From positions 1 through 64,000 of the forward strand of contig CAZPDT010000017.1 in NCBI GenBank assembly GCA_964585545.1: a stretch of DNA of 64,000 bases, read 5' to 3'. Shown here piece after piece: positions 43,172 through 52,823 of the stretch. This stretch comes from Brumimicrobium sp964585545. GTDB lineage: Bacteria > Bacteroidota > Bacteroidia > Flavobacteriales_D > Crocinitomicaceae. The position numbers and the translations under genes were made by a program. The notes under the pieces are model-generated. The model had not been told where the DNA came from. It saw only the letters and a program-made list of their open reading frames with translations, and searched no databases. Positions within the stretch are counted from its first letter, which is position 1. The number at the start of each line of letters is the position of its first letter.

Positions 43172-45856
43172 ATGGCAGGTAGAGTAAAAAGATTAAGCAA
43201 AGTAGCGAGAGAATTGAACGTAGGGATTTCTACGCTCGTAGAGTTTTTAGCTTCCAAAGGAATTGAGATTGACTCAAAACCGAATACGAAGTTAGAGCCT
43301 GAACATTATGAAATCCTTAAAGAGGAGTATGCAGATGATCAGGAACTCAAAGAAGAAGCTGAGAAAACTGTATTGAAGCACGAGCGACGAAGGACCGTTT
43401 CTCTGAAAAATAAAGAGAAAAAAGAGACTTCTCAAGATGAAGAAGAGATAGAGGAAACAAAAGAAGCGGAAGAACTGCCTGAAAAGGAAGTGGAAACACC
43501 TGACAAGAAGGAAGAAGAGCAAAAGGAAGGAAAAGGGTTAAATGTTGTTGGAAAGATAGATCTTTCAGAAATTGACTCCAGTACGCGTCCGAAAAAGAAA
43601 AAATCTTCTGAGGAGAGTAAGAGCAAAGAGGAAGAGCCGCCAAAAGAAGAGCAAAAGGAAGTTGCTAAAGCAAAAAAAACAGAAAAATCCGAGAGCAAAG
43701 AGGAAGAGCCTAAAACTGAAGAAACACCCAAACAAGAAGAGGAGAAGAATGAAACCATATCGAATGTGTCTCAGCGGCTTTCTGGGCCTAAGGTAGTAGG
43801 AAAGATTGAATTAAAAGAAGATCCAAGTAAGAAGAAGCGGGAAAATAAAAAGAAGCGTAAGCGGATTAAAAAAGTAAGTACCGATAAACATACGGGTAAA
43901 AAATCGCATAAGTCTTCTCCTAAAAAGAATAAGAAAGAGGAGCCCAAAGAAATTACTCAAGAGGATATCGAAAAAGAAATTAAGGAAACATTAGCGCGTT
44001 TATCTGGTGGAGGAAAGAAATCTAAATCGGCTAAAAATAGACGGGCCAAAAGAGAATCTGTTGCTGAAAAACGAGAAAAGGAACTCCAACAACAAGAAGA
44101 GGAGCAACTAACATTAAAGTTAACAGAGTTTGTTTCTGTTTCTGAATTGGCTTCTATGATGGACGTTCAAGCTACAGAAGTGATTTCTGCTTGTATGTCT
44201 CTAGGAATTTTTGCTTCCATAAATCAACGTTTAGATGCCGAGACCATTCAAATTGTAGCAGACGAGTTTGGATTTGATGTCGAATTTGTAGCTGCCGATG
44301 TTCAAGAATCTATTCCTGTTGAAGAGGATCAACCAGAAGACTTGGAGGATCGACCTCCAATCATCACTGTTATGGGGCATGTTGACCACGGTAAAACCTC
44401 TTTGCTGGACTACATTCGTCATGCAAATATCGCAGAAGGTGAAGCAGGAGGAATTACACAACATATTGGAGCTTACTCTGTTGAGTTTAACAACAGAAGA
44501 TTAACGTTCTTAGACACACCTGGTCACGAAGCCTTTACAGCAATGAGGGCTCGTGGAGCGCAAGTAACAGATGTTGCCATAATTATTGTTGCGGCAGATG
44601 ATGATGTTATGCCACAAACAAAAGAGGCCATTTCTCACGCTCAAGCAGCAGGCGTTCCTATGGTGTTTGCAATTAATAAAATTGATAAGCCGGGAGCCAA
44701 TCCTGATAAAATCAAAGAACAATTGTCTAACATGAACATTCTTGTTGAAGAGTGGGGCGGAAAATATCAATCTCAAGATATTTCTGCCAAGCACGGGAAA
44801 AACATAGAGGAACTCCTTGAAAAAGTATTGTTAGAATCAGATTTATTAGAATTAAAAGCCAATCCAAATAAAAATGCAGTTGGTACAGTATTAGAGTCTT
44901 CTCTTGATAAAGGAAAAGGTTATGTTACAAATATGCTTGTTGAAGCAGGGACTTTAAAAGTAGGTGACATCATTCTTGCGGGAAAACATTCTGGACGTGT
45001 ACGTGCAATGCTTAACGAAAAGGGAGAAAACCTTGAGAAGGTACAACCTTCTTATCCAGTTTCAATTATTGGAATTAATGGAGCTCCAAGTGCTGGAGAT
45101 AAATTCTATGTCATGGATGATGAACGTGAAGCACGAAATATTGCTACGCGTAGAGAACAGTTGCATCGAGAACAAGGGTTGAGAACTCAGAAACACATTA
45201 CGCTCGATGAAATTGGTCGTCGATTGGCGATTGGTGATTTCCAAGAATTGAACCTTATTATTAAAGGAGATGTTGATGGCTCAATTGAGGCACTCTCAGA
45301 TTCATTGTTGAAATTATCAACTGAAGAAATACAAGTGAACATCATTCATAAAGGAGTGGGTGCAATTACTGAAGCAGATGTCAATTTAGCTTCTGCCTCG
45401 AATGCCATTATTATAGGTTTCCAAGTGCGTCCAACTGTTTCTGCAAAAAGATTAGCAGCAGATGAACAAATTGATATCCGATTATATTCAGTGATTTATA
45501 AAGCTATCGATGAGTTGAAAATGGCAATGGAAGGAATGCTTTCTCCAGATATTCAAGAAGAAATTGTGGGTAATGCTGAAGTGAGAGAAACATTTAAGAT
45601 TTCTAAAGTGGGAACCATTGCAGGGTGTTATGTTACATCAGGCTACATTAAACGCAACTCTAAAATTCGCTTAATTAGAGACGGAATAGTTGTTCATGAA
45701 GGCGTTTTAGGTTCGTTAAAACGATTTAAGGATGATGTAAAGGAGGTTAAAAAGAATTACGAATGTGGACTGAACATTCAAAACTATAATGACCTTAAAG
45801 AAGGAGATATTATTGAAGCATACGAGGAAAAAGAGGTGGCGAGAAAGTTAAAATAA
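43172..45856 (+). CDS. infB: Translation initiation factor IF-2
   Basis: GTPase bringing initiator tRNA to the ribosome. The 894 residues begin with an IF2N-like domain (KRLSKVARELNVGISTLVEF), then about 250 residues of Lys/Glu-rich, low-complexity linker (about 60-310), a second IF2N domain (TEFVSVSELASMMDVQATEV), and the G domain: MGHVDHGKTSLLDYI (G1), GGITQHIGAY, DTPGHEAFTAMRARG (G3) and NKID (G4). Domains II-IV follow to the end. Downstream, 294 bases separate it from the next gene, with no strong terminator seen. Confidence 0.96.
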   Translation: MAGRVKRLSKVARELNVGISTLVEFLASKGIEIDSKPNTKLEPEHYEILKEEYADDQELKEEAEKTVLKHERRRTVSLKNKEKKETSQDEEEIEETKEAEELPEKEVETPDKKEEEQKEGKGLNVVGKIDLSEIDSSTRPKKKKSSEESKSKEEEPPKEEQKEVAKAKKTEKSESKEEEPKTEETPKQEEEKNETISNVSQRLSGPKVVGKIELKEDPSKKKRENKKKRKRIKKVSTDKHTGKKSHKSSPKKNKKEEPKEITQEDIEKEIKETLARLSGGGKKSKSAKNRRAKRESVAEKREKELQQQEEEQLTLKLTEFVSVSELASMMDVQATEVISACMSLGIFASINQRLDAETIQIVADEFGFDVEFVAADVQESIPVEEDQPEDLEDRPPIITVMGHVDHGKTSLLDYIRHANIAEGEAGGITQHIGAYSVEFNNRRLTFLDTPGHEAFTAMRARGAQVTDVAIIIVAADDDVMPQTKEAISHAQAAGVPMVFAINKIDKPGANPDKIKEQLSNMNILVEEWGGKYQSQDISAKHGKNIEELLEKVLLESDLLELKANPNKNAVGTVLESSLDKGKGYVTNMLVEAGTLKVGDIILAGKHSGRVRAMLNEKGENLEKVQPSYPVSIIGINGAPSAGDKFYVMDDEREARNIATRREQLHREQGLRTQKHITLDEIGRRLAIGDFQELNLIIKGDVDGSIEALSDSLLKLSTEEIQVNIIHKGVGAITEADVNLASASNAIIIGFQVRPTVSAKRLAADEQIDIRLYSVIYKAIDELKMAMEGMLSPDIQEEIVGNAEVRETFKISKVGTIAGCYVTSGYIKRNSKIRLIRDGIVVHEGVLGSLKRFKDDVKEVKKNYECGLNIQNYNDLKEGDIIEAYEEKEVARKLK

Positions 45857-45943
45857 TCCCTTGTGGAGTGCCACTTTCTTTTGAAGGTTTTAGGTTTTAC
45901 GGTAGTGTTTTGCTTTACCTTTTTCTAAACTCAAATCATTAAT

Positions 45944-46004
45944 TTAACTCAAACTATGCATAGGTTTGTGTGATGAAAAGCTATAAATAGTCTGGGTTAA
46001 GTAC
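45944..46004. repeat. Degenerate copy of the GGGTTAA intergenic repeat
   Basis: TTAACTCAAACTATGCATAG, then TGATGAAAAGCTATAAATAG and TCTGGGTTAAG. It is more diverged than the copies near the DUF59 gene and is assigned by its end and general layout only. Confidence 0.25.
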
Positions 46005-46099
46005 GATAGTCCACCACATCATATTAAGTTTGCAAACTGTATTCATAGGATGGGGTTTTCGATTTTCTTTCTTTTTAACAGAAAATCTGCTACCGACTA

Positions 46100-46130
46100 T
46101 TGTCAATAGCGCTGAATTTTGTTAAGTTTG
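46100..46130 (+). promoter_or_regulatory. Promoter of the lipoprotein-TPR operon
   Basis: TTG (46100-46102), 20 bases, TAAGTTTG (46123-46130). Transcription would start near 46136, which excludes the in-frame TTG at 46100 as a start codon. Confidence 0.6.
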
Positions 46131-46150
46131 ATTACTTAAATACGAAAACA

Positions 46151-46702
46151 ATGAGAGGAACAATTTTCATACTTCTTATCGCAATGACAACGCTCTATAG
46201 TTGCAAAAATAAAGATAGAGAAAACTACATTCAGGAAATTGATGAGATGTCGGCTACTCTAGACAGTCTAAAAATAATTGCTTATAATACGACAGGGCAG
46301 AGTATACAGCCCATTTCACAATCTGTACATCAGACCGTTCAGCAGATTAAGCAAAACTACAATGCCGATACCATTGATTTGCAAACAGCAAAAAAAATTG
46401 ATGCTTATAAAGAAATTGAAAGTGCAATTTCCATTAATTCTGGGAACTTGGCAAAGGCCAAACAAGCCATCCCAGAAGTGCAACAAAAAATTGAAGACTT
46501 AAAACACGACATTGAGAACGGAGTCAACGACAGAGATAAATACCAAGAATATATTGCGTTTGAAAAATCAAAAATAAAGGACATTGAAAATGTATTGTCT
46601 TATTACATTAAAACGAAAAGGAGCTACCAAGACAGATATGACTCCCTTCACCCTATAATGAAAAACATGGCAGCTACGTTTTTCAGTGCATCAAATGAAT
46701 AA
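46151..46702 (+). CDS. Putative lipoprotein with coiled-coil body
   Basis: A 183-residue protein starting at the ATG that gives MRGTIFILLIAMTTLYSCKN: a short signal peptide with lipobox LYSC and lipidated Cys18. The mature part is polar and helical (KAKQAIPEVQQKIEDLKHDI, YQEYIAFEKSKIKDIENVLS), with predicted coiled coil over about 90-160. I do not recognise a family. The gene overlaps the next, a secreted TPR protein, by 8 bases, so the two are translated together and probably work together at the cell envelope. Confidence 0.7.
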   Translation: MRGTIFILLIAMTTLYSCKNKDRENYIQEIDEMSATLDSLKIIAYNTTGQSIQPISQSVHQTVQQIKQNYNADTIDLQTAKKIDAYKEIESAISINSGNLAKAKQAIPEVQQKIEDLKHDIENGVNDRDKYQEYIAFEKSKIKDIENVLSYYIKTKRSYQDRYDSLHPIMKNMAATFFSASNE

Positions 46703-48497
46703 AATAATTTTACATATTGCTTTTCTTTTTTCGGTTTTTGCACTTTCTGCACAAGACATGGACAAGCAATTGGCCAATTATTATTTTAACCAAGGAGATT
46801 GTGAAAAGGCGATACCTTATTTTGAAAAGGTTTATTCCAAAACACCAGACGACAGAATATTTCGCAATTATCTCGCCTGTTTAAAGGAAACAAAAGACGA
46901 TAAAAGCGCTTTAAAATTAGTTGAGCAACAGGCTTCCTATTTCCCTGATGTGATGCGGTATCAAGTTGGAGTGGGAGAAGAATATGAACGACAAAACAAC
47001 ACAAAGAAAGCCGAAAAAATATATGAAGGATTAATTGATCAACTCATTGCCAATCCCAGAACAATTATCGATTTACAAAAAGCATTTTCTGCCAAAGGAA
47101 AGTACCAATGGGCGTTAAAAACATTGCAAAGGGGTGACCAGCTTCTCAAAGGAAATTATCCTTTAAATATTCAATTTGCTGAGGTTTATGGAGAACTCAA
47201 TGAACCAGATAAAATGATTGCTGCATATATTGACCTTTTAGATTATAATCCCTCTATGATTTCTTCCCTAAAACTAGTGATCCCCCGAATGATTGATTTT
47301 AGTGAAAAGGAGAATGAGCGCTTTACAATGTTTCAAAATGAATTGATACGAAAAATCCAGAAAAACCCAAGACAACAAGTTTATTCAGAACTTTTAATCT
47401 GGGCTTTGGTGCAACGGCGAGACTTTTATCCTGCATTAATTCAAGCTCAAGGATTGGACAAACGCACCTCAAGTAATGGTAAAATAGTATATCGATTGGG
47501 CAACCAAGCATTGCAAAATAAAGATTATTCTACTGCCCGAAAAGCATTTAGGTATGTTGTCGACCTTGGGGAGGAAAGTCCTTATTACTATGCGGCTCAA
47601 CGTTTGTTGCTCAACACAAGTTATAAGGAAATTACAACCCTCCGCAGTTACACCAAACAACAGGTGGAGGCAACCATATCAGAATACCAAAAAGCGTTAA
47701 CACAAATGCCAATGAACGGGAAAAGAATGCCAGTGATGAGGGAGTTGGCATATATTCAGGCTTTTTATGGAAACCAACCCAAGCAAGCGATCGCTGTTCT
47801 TGATAGTGCTTTGAATTTGCCGCGATACAATGACATAGAACGTGCTAAAGTAAAACTTTTGCAGGCCGATATCAATGTGCTTCTAAATCATATTTGGGAT
47901 GCTTCTTTGCTTTATATGCAAGTAGAAAAAGCGTTTAAATTTGAAACCATTGGAGAAGAAGCCAAATTTAAAAATGCACGTATTTTTTACTATGACGGCG
48001 ATTTTAAATATGCACAATCGCAACTGGATGTTTTGAAAGAAGCAACCACCCGATTGATTGCCAATGATGCCATGAATTTATCTGTTTTTATTACCGATAA
48101 CCTAGGACTGGACTCCAACTATACAGCCATGCGACAATTTGCAAAAGCTGATTTACTCCTTGAGCAACACCGTTATAAGGCTGCCTTTCAAATGTATGAT
48201 TCTATTATGGACGCTTTTCCTAACCACAAATTAGATGACGATATTCTTATGCGGAAAGCTCAAGCATATAAAAATCAAGGAAAATGGGATAAGGCAGTTA
48301 ACTATTTACAGAAGATTGTTGATGAATTTGGTAAAGGAATATTGGCCGACGATGCTTTATATCAACTTGGACAAATCTATGAAAATCACCTAATGGATAG
48401 CAAAAAGGCTTCGGAAATATATTTTCAATTGATGAAAGATTACCCTGGGAGCGTCTTTGTTACCAATGCCAGGAAAGCGTACCGTAAAATCAATTGA
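46695..48497 (+). CDS. Secreted tetratricopeptide repeat protein
   Basis: A 600-residue exported TPR protein. The ATG at 46695 gives a clean signal peptide (cleavage after LSAQ, about 20); a GTG three codons upstream is less likely. TPR units are visible at the start (QLANYYFNQGDCEKAIPYFE), the middle (LGNQALQNKDYSTARKAFRY) and near the end (LMRKAQAYKNQGKWDKAVNY, DALYQLGQIYENHLMDSKKA). No enzymatic motif. It overlaps the upstream lipoprotein gene. A scaffold role in the periplasm is inferred. Confidence 0.82.
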   Translation: MNKIILHIAFLFSVFALSAQDMDKQLANYYFNQGDCEKAIPYFEKVYSKTPDDRIFRNYLACLKETKDDKSALKLVEQQASYFPDVMRYQVGVGEEYERQNNTKKAEKIYEGLIDQLIANPRTIIDLQKAFSAKGKYQWALKTLQRGDQLLKGNYPLNIQFAEVYGELNEPDKMIAAYIDLLDYNPSMISSLKLVIPRMIDFSEKENERFTMFQNELIRKIQKNPRQQVYSELLIWALVQRRDFYPALIQAQGLDKRTSSNGKIVYRLGNQALQNKDYSTARKAFRYVVDLGEESPYYYAAQRLLLNTSYKEITTLRSYTKQQVEATISEYQKALTQMPMNGKRMPVMRELAYIQAFYGNQPKQAIAVLDSALNLPRYNDIERAKVKLLQADINVLLNHIWDASLLYMQVEKAFKFETIGEEAKFKNARIFYYDGDFKYAQSQLDVLKEATTRLIANDAMNLSVFITDNLGLDSNYTAMRQFAKADLLLEQHRYKAAFQMYDSIMDAFPNHKLDDDILMRKAQAYKNQGKWDKAVNYLQKIVDEFGKGILADDALYQLGQIYENHLMDSKKASEIYFQLMKDYPGSVFVTNARKAYRKIN

Positions 48498-48616
48498 GCA
48501 AACCATTAATTCTTAGGGGAATGCTATTTTGCATTGTAAAAGATACCTGTTTTAGAATCTGGGTTAAACAAGTAGCTGTGATTATGTTAATTGATTATAA
48601 TTTTCCATTAAATTTA

Positions 48617-48647
48617 TTGTGCGTGCTTAATAAATTTTGTACTTTTA
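48617..48647 (+). promoter_or_regulatory. Promoter of the marR-fad operon
   Basis: TTG (48617-48619), 20 bases, TACTTTTA (48640-48647; last base off consensus). It lies 6 bases before the ATG, so the mRNA has almost no leader. Confidence 0.45.
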
Positions 48648-48653
48648 GCAACC

Positions 48654-49115
48654 ATGAAAAATACAAAAAAAGAAAACTATATAGACTTTTACCTGCGTCA
48701 TGCTTGGCATAAGGTTTCGCGCATGTACAACCAAAGGGCTAAAGTGCATGGTTTAACAATGTCTATTGGTTTTATTTTGCTTATTGTTGATAAGGAAGGC
48801 ACTCCAAGTACACAGCTGGGACCACGTATGGGAATGGAGCCAACAAGTTTGTCGAGGACATTAAAAACAATGGAAAGTAAAGGGTATATTTACCGTAAAG
48901 CAGACACCAATGACAAACGGAAAGTGTTTATTTATCTAACTCCTGAAGGGCTCAGTTTGCGCAAAGAAGTAAGAGAGGTTGTGCGGGACTTTAATGAAAA
49001 ATTACTCCAGTCCATTCCCAATAATAAATTGAAAGCTTTTTATGAAGTAATGGAAATTATAGATGAGAATGTAGAAGAAGAATTAAAATTAATTAATAAA
49101 GTAAATCTTAGTTAA
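48654..49115 (+). CDS. MarR family transcriptional regulator
   Basis: A 153-residue winged-helix repressor-type protein. The DNA-binding part is PSTQLGPRMGMEPTSLSRTL (recognition helix) with KTMESKGYIYRKADTNDKRK forming the wing, including the conserved D.R; helices at both ends make the dimer interface. Its stop codon abuts the ATG of the beta-oxidation gene (no gap), so it is the first gene of a marR-fadN-fadA operon and probably controls it in response to acyl-CoA (inference from operon structure). Its own promoter runs into the start codon, a ready place for autorepression. Confidence 0.88.
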   Translation: MKNTKKENYIDFYLRHAWHKVSRMYNQRAKVHGLTMSIGFILLIVDKEGTPSTQLGPRMGMEPTSLSRTLKTMESKGYIYRKADTNDKRKVFIYLTPEGLSLRKEVREVVRDFNEKLLQSIPNNKLKAFYEVMEIIDENVEEELKLINKVNLS

Positions 49116-51521
49116 ATGGAAAGAAAAATTAATAAGGTAGCTGTATTGGGCTCTGGTGTAATGGGCTCACAGATTGCATGCCATTTTGCCAATATTGGGG
49201 TTGAAGTCCTTTTATTAGATATCGTTCCTAGAGAATTGAATGAAAAAGAATCAAAAAAAGGATTGAAACTGACCGACAAAGTGGTGCGCAATAGAATTGT
49301 AAACGAAGATTTTAACAGGGCGTTGAAGATGAGTCCTTCTCCGATATACAAAAAGGAATTTGCCAGTAGAATTTCTACTGGAAATATGGAGGATGACATG
49401 GGCAAGATTGCAGAAGTTGATTGGGTTATTGAAGTTGTTATTGAACGTGCCGATATCAAGAAATCAGTTTATGAAAACGTTGAGAAGCACAGAAAAGAAG
49501 GTACATTGGTTACCACCAATACTTCTGGAATTCCAATCAATACTCTGCTTGAAGGACGTTCAGAGGACTTTAAAAAGTATTTCTGTGGTACGCATTTCTT
49601 TAATCCTCCACGTTATCTTGAATTATTGGAAATTATTCCATCGCAATCTACAGCACCTGAAGTTGTGGATTTTCTCATGGAATACGGCAGTAAATTTTTG
49701 GGTAAGAAAACAGTAAAATGTAAAGATACTCCAGCTTTTATCGCTAATCGAATAGGTGTTTATTCTATCCAATCTTTATTTCATAACATTAAAGAATTAG
49801 GGCTAACGATTGAAGAAGTTGATAAGTTAACAGGAAAGATTTTGGGACGTGCAAAATCAGCTACCTTTAGAACAGCTGATGTTGTTGGGTTAGATACTTT
49901 GGTTTTGGTTGCCAACGGTGTACACGACAATTGTCCAGACGATGAAGAAAACGACCTTTTTGAGTTGCCTGATTTCATCAATAAAATGGTAGAAAATAAG
50001 TGGCTTGGTTCTAAATCGGGTCAGGGCTTTTATAAGAAAACCAAAGATGAAAACGGGAAAAGAAAAATACTTTCTCTCGATTTGGACACTTTGGAATACC
50101 GTGATAAAAAGAAGGTGAAATTTGCTACGTTCGATATGGCAAAGCCGATTGACGATTTGGCGAAGCGGACAAAGATGCTTGTTCAAGGTCAAGATAAAGC
50201 TGGCGAATTTTATCGTTTGATGTTTGGAGGGTTGTTTGCTTATGCTTCCAATAGAGTTCCTGAGATCGCTGATGATTTATATCAAATTGATGATGCAATT
50301 AAAGCTGGGTTTGGATGGTCTTTAGGTCCATTTGAAACGTGGGATATTCTCGGGTTTGACAAAGGTCTTGAGCTGATTGAAAAGTACGATAAGAAAGCAG
50401 CCGACTGGGTGCTTGAAATGAAAAAGAATGGAACGAAAGCTTTTTATAAGCGGGAGAATGGACAGAAACTCTACTACGATATAAAAAGCAAAGGATATAA
50501 AGTTATTCCAGGTACGGAAGACTTGGTGATGTTGGATGCATTGCGCGATGACAACACCGTTTGGAAAAATTCTGATACGACAATTGTCGATTTGGGCAAT
50601 GGAATATTGAATCTTGAGTTCCATACAAAAATGAACACCATCGGAAATGGAGTGGTTCAAGGAATTCATAAAGCCATAGATTTAGCAGAGAAAGAATACG
50701 CTGGATTGGTAATTTCGAATACAGGAGACAATTTTAGTGCAGGAGCGAATGTTGGATTGATATTTATGATGGCTGCAGAGCAGGAACTCGATGAGTTGAA
50801 TTTTGCTGTAAAAGCTTTTCAGGACACCAGTATGAGAATTCGTTATTCCAATGTGCCTGTTGTTGTAGCGCCACACAACATGGCATTGGGAGGTGGATGT
50901 GAATTTTCGATGCATGCAGATAAAGTAGTCGCCCATGCAGAGTCTTATATCGGTTTGGTTGAATTTGGTGTTGGTCTAATTCCCGGTGGAGGCGGAACAA
51001 AAGAATTCGCTAAACGCTTTTCCGACGATTTAAAAGAAGGAGATATCCGAATCAATCGATTGAGAGAACGCTTTATGACAATCGGGCAAGCTAAGGTGTC
51101 AACTTCGGCTTATGAGGCGTTTGATCTAGGTTACTTAAGAGAAGGACAAGATGAGGTTGTTGTGAGTCGTGAACGACAATTGACAAGAGCAAAGGCAGCT
51201 TGTTTAGAAATGGTCAATAAGGGCTATACACCACCAGTAAAAGAGAAAAACATTACCATCTCAGGTCAAGAAGGATTGGGAATTGTATATGTTGGTGCTC
51301 ATTCTATGATGTCGGGAGATTATATGTCAGAACACGACAAATTAATTGCTGAGAAACTTGGATTTGTACTTTGTGGAGGTGATATATCGGAACGCATCGA
51401 AGTCTCTGAACAGTACCTGCTGGATTTGGAACGTAAAAAATTCTTGGAATTGTGTACACAGCGCAAAACATTAGAGCGCTTGGAGAGCATGGTAAAGAAA
51501 GGAAAAGTATTGAGAAATTAA
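49116..51521 (+). CDS. 3-hydroxyacyl-CoA dehydrogenase / enoyl-CoA hydratase (FadN-like)
   Basis: An 801-residue bifunctional beta-oxidation enzyme. Residues about 7-330 are the NAD-dependent 3-hydroxyacyl-CoA dehydrogenase (VAVLGSGVMGSQIACHFANI; catalytic His in GTHFFNPPRYLELLEI); a second 3HCDH-like segment follows (about 370-430); the C-terminal third is the crotonase domain (TGDNFSAGANVGLIFMMAAE; ALGGGCEFSMHADKVV; GLVEFGVGLIPGGGGTKEFA with active-site Glu). The order dehydrogenase-then-hydratase matches FadN of Gram-positive bacteria rather than E. coli FadB. It is co-transcribed with marR and fadA. Confidence 0.93.
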   Translation: MERKINKVAVLGSGVMGSQIACHFANIGVEVLLLDIVPRELNEKESKKGLKLTDKVVRNRIVNEDFNRALKMSPSPIYKKEFASRISTGNMEDDMGKIAEVDWVIEVVIERADIKKSVYENVEKHRKEGTLVTTNTSGIPINTLLEGRSEDFKKYFCGTHFFNPPRYLELLEIIPSQSTAPEVVDFLMEYGSKFLGKKTVKCKDTPAFIANRIGVYSIQSLFHNIKELGLTIEEVDKLTGKILGRAKSATFRTADVVGLDTLVLVANGVHDNCPDDEENDLFELPDFINKMVENKWLGSKSGQGFYKKTKDENGKRKILSLDLDTLEYRDKKKVKFATFDMAKPIDDLAKRTKMLVQGQDKAGEFYRLMFGGLFAYASNRVPEIADDLYQIDDAIKAGFGWSLGPFETWDILGFDKGLELIEKYDKKAADWVLEMKKNGTKAFYKRENGQKLYYDIKSKGYKVIPGTEDLVMLDALRDDNTVWKNSDTTIVDLGNGILNLEFHTKMNTIGNGVVQGIHKAIDLAEKEYAGLVISNTGDNFSAGANVGLIFMMAAEQELDELNFAVKAFQDTSMRIRYSNVPVVVAPHNMALGGGCEFSMHADKVVAHAESYIGLVEFGVGLIPGGGGTKEFAKRFSDDLKEGDIRINRLRERFMTIGQAKVSTSAYEAFDLGYLREGQDEVVVSRERQLTRAKAACLEMVNKGYTPPVKEKNITISGQEGLGIVYVGAHSMMSGDYMSEHDKLIAEKLGFVLCGGDISERIEVSEQYLLDLERKKFLELCTQRKTLERLESMVKKGKVLRN

Positions 51522-51562
51522 GAGCAATAAATAGTTATTAAGAACATTAAAATTATAAGAAA

Positions 51563-52747
51563 ATGGCAAATAAAAATGCATATATCGTTACTGGATTCCG
51601 AACTGCTGTAGGTAAAGCCAACCGTGGTGGTTTCCGTTTTTATCGTCCTGATGACCTTGCCGCTGATGTTATTAAACACATCATGAAGGAAGTGCCCAGT
51701 TTAGATCCTAATCGGATTGATGATGTTATCGTAGGGAATGCAAATCCTGAGGCGGAACAAGGACTTAATGTTGGGCGTTTAATTTCTTTAATGGGATTAG
51801 ATACAGAGAAAGTACCGGGTGTAACCGTGAACCGTTATTGTTCATCTGGACTTGAAACCATTGCAATAGCATCAGCAAAAATTAATATGGGAATAGCAGA
51901 TTGTATTATTGCTGGAGGAACAGAATCTATGTCTGCAATGCCCATGGGAGGATGGAGAATTGTTCCGAATCCAAAGGTTGGAAAAGAGCATCCTTCTTGG
52001 TATTGGGGAATGGGACTTACCGCAGAGGAAGTAGCAAAAGACTTTGATGTTTCGAGAGAAGATCAGGATAAGTTTGCGTTGCATTCTCACGAAAAAGCAT
52101 TGAAAGCGATTGATAGTGGGCGTTTTAAGGAAGATATTGTTCCCATTGAAGTTGAACACATTTATCTTGATGAAAACGAAAAAAGAAAAGTGGAAACATA
52201 CACTGTAGATACAGATGAAGGGCCACGGAGAGGAGGAAGTTTAGAAGTTTTAGGAAGGTTGCGTCCTGTATTTAAACAAGGCGGAACTGTTACGGCGGGG
52301 AATTCTTCACAAACCAGCGATGGAGCGGCATTTACTTTAGTAATGTCTGAAAAAATGGTCAAGGAGTTGGGGTTAGAGCCTGTTGCTCGTTTAGTGGATT
52401 ACCGAGTTGTGGGACTTCCGCCAAGAATTATGGGGATGGGACCTGCAGATGCAGTACCCGCAGTTTTAAAATCTGCTGGAATGTCACTCAATGATATTTC
52501 ACTTATGGAATTAAACGAGGCTTTTGCTTCGCAATCCGTTGCGGTGATTCGTAAATTAGGTATTGATCCAGACATTGTGAATGTAAATGGTGGTGCAATT
52601 GCCTTAGGCCACCCACTGGGTTGTACAGGAGCCAAGCTTACCGTTCAGATGTTTAATGAATTAAAAAAACGTAAGGAAAAATATGGAATCGTGACCATGT
52701 GCGTAGGTACGGGTCAGGGTGCTGCAGGAATTATTGAGAGGTTGTAA
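51563..52747 (+). CDS. fadA: Acetyl-CoA acyltransferase (3-ketoacyl-CoA thiolase)
   Basis: Thiolase ending each beta-oxidation round. The 394 residues have the nucleophile Cys93 in NRYCSSGLETIA, the middle motif GGTESMSAMPMGG, GGAIALGHPLGCTGAK with the catalytic His, and CVGTGQGAAGI with the second catalytic Cys. It follows the FadN-like gene by 41 bases and ends in a strong terminator. No acyl-CoA dehydrogenase gene follows, although many flavobacteria keep one here; the dehydrogenase must be encoded elsewhere. Confidence 0.94.
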   Translation: MANKNAYIVTGFRTAVGKANRGGFRFYRPDDLAADVIKHIMKEVPSLDPNRIDDVIVGNANPEAEQGLNVGRLISLMGLDTEKVPGVTVNRYCSSGLETIAIASAKINMGIADCIIAGGTESMSAMPMGGWRIVPNPKVGKEHPSWYWGMGLTAEEVAKDFDVSREDQDKFALHSHEKALKAIDSGRFKEDIVPIEVEHIYLDENEKRKVETYTVDTDEGPRRGGSLEVLGRLRPVFKQGGTVTAGNSSQTSDGAAFTLVMSEKMVKELGLEPVARLVDYRVVGLPPRIMGMGPADAVPAVLKSAGMSLNDISLMELNEAFASQSVAVIRKLGIDPDIVNVNGGAIALGHPLGCTGAKLTVQMFNELKKRKEKYGIVTMCVGTGQGAAGIIERL

Positions 52748-52764
52748 AAACCGCTGAATAGTAT

Positions 52765-52798
52765 AAAAAAATCCGTTGTGAAAGCAACGGATTTTTTT
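52765..52798 (+). terminator. Terminator of the marR-fad operon
   Basis: ATCCGTTG (52771-52778), 6-base loop, CAACGGAT (52785-52792), then a run of T; an A-run precedes the stem. It is a textbook intrinsic terminator. Confidence 0.9.
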
Positions 52799-52823
52799 AG
52801 TTTTAATAATTTTTAATCGCTAT

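Noticed and set aside
43430..44100. Tandem-like repeats in infB (Lys/Glu codons), looked like a repeat array
   Set aside because: They are in frame and lie in the usual variable, charged linker of IF-2. Several antisense frames there are shadows of the same composition.
46100..46150. Upstream TTG start for the lipoprotein gene
   Set aside because: The TTG forms the -33 box of the promoter, and only the ATG at 46151 places the signal peptide and lipobox at the N-terminus.
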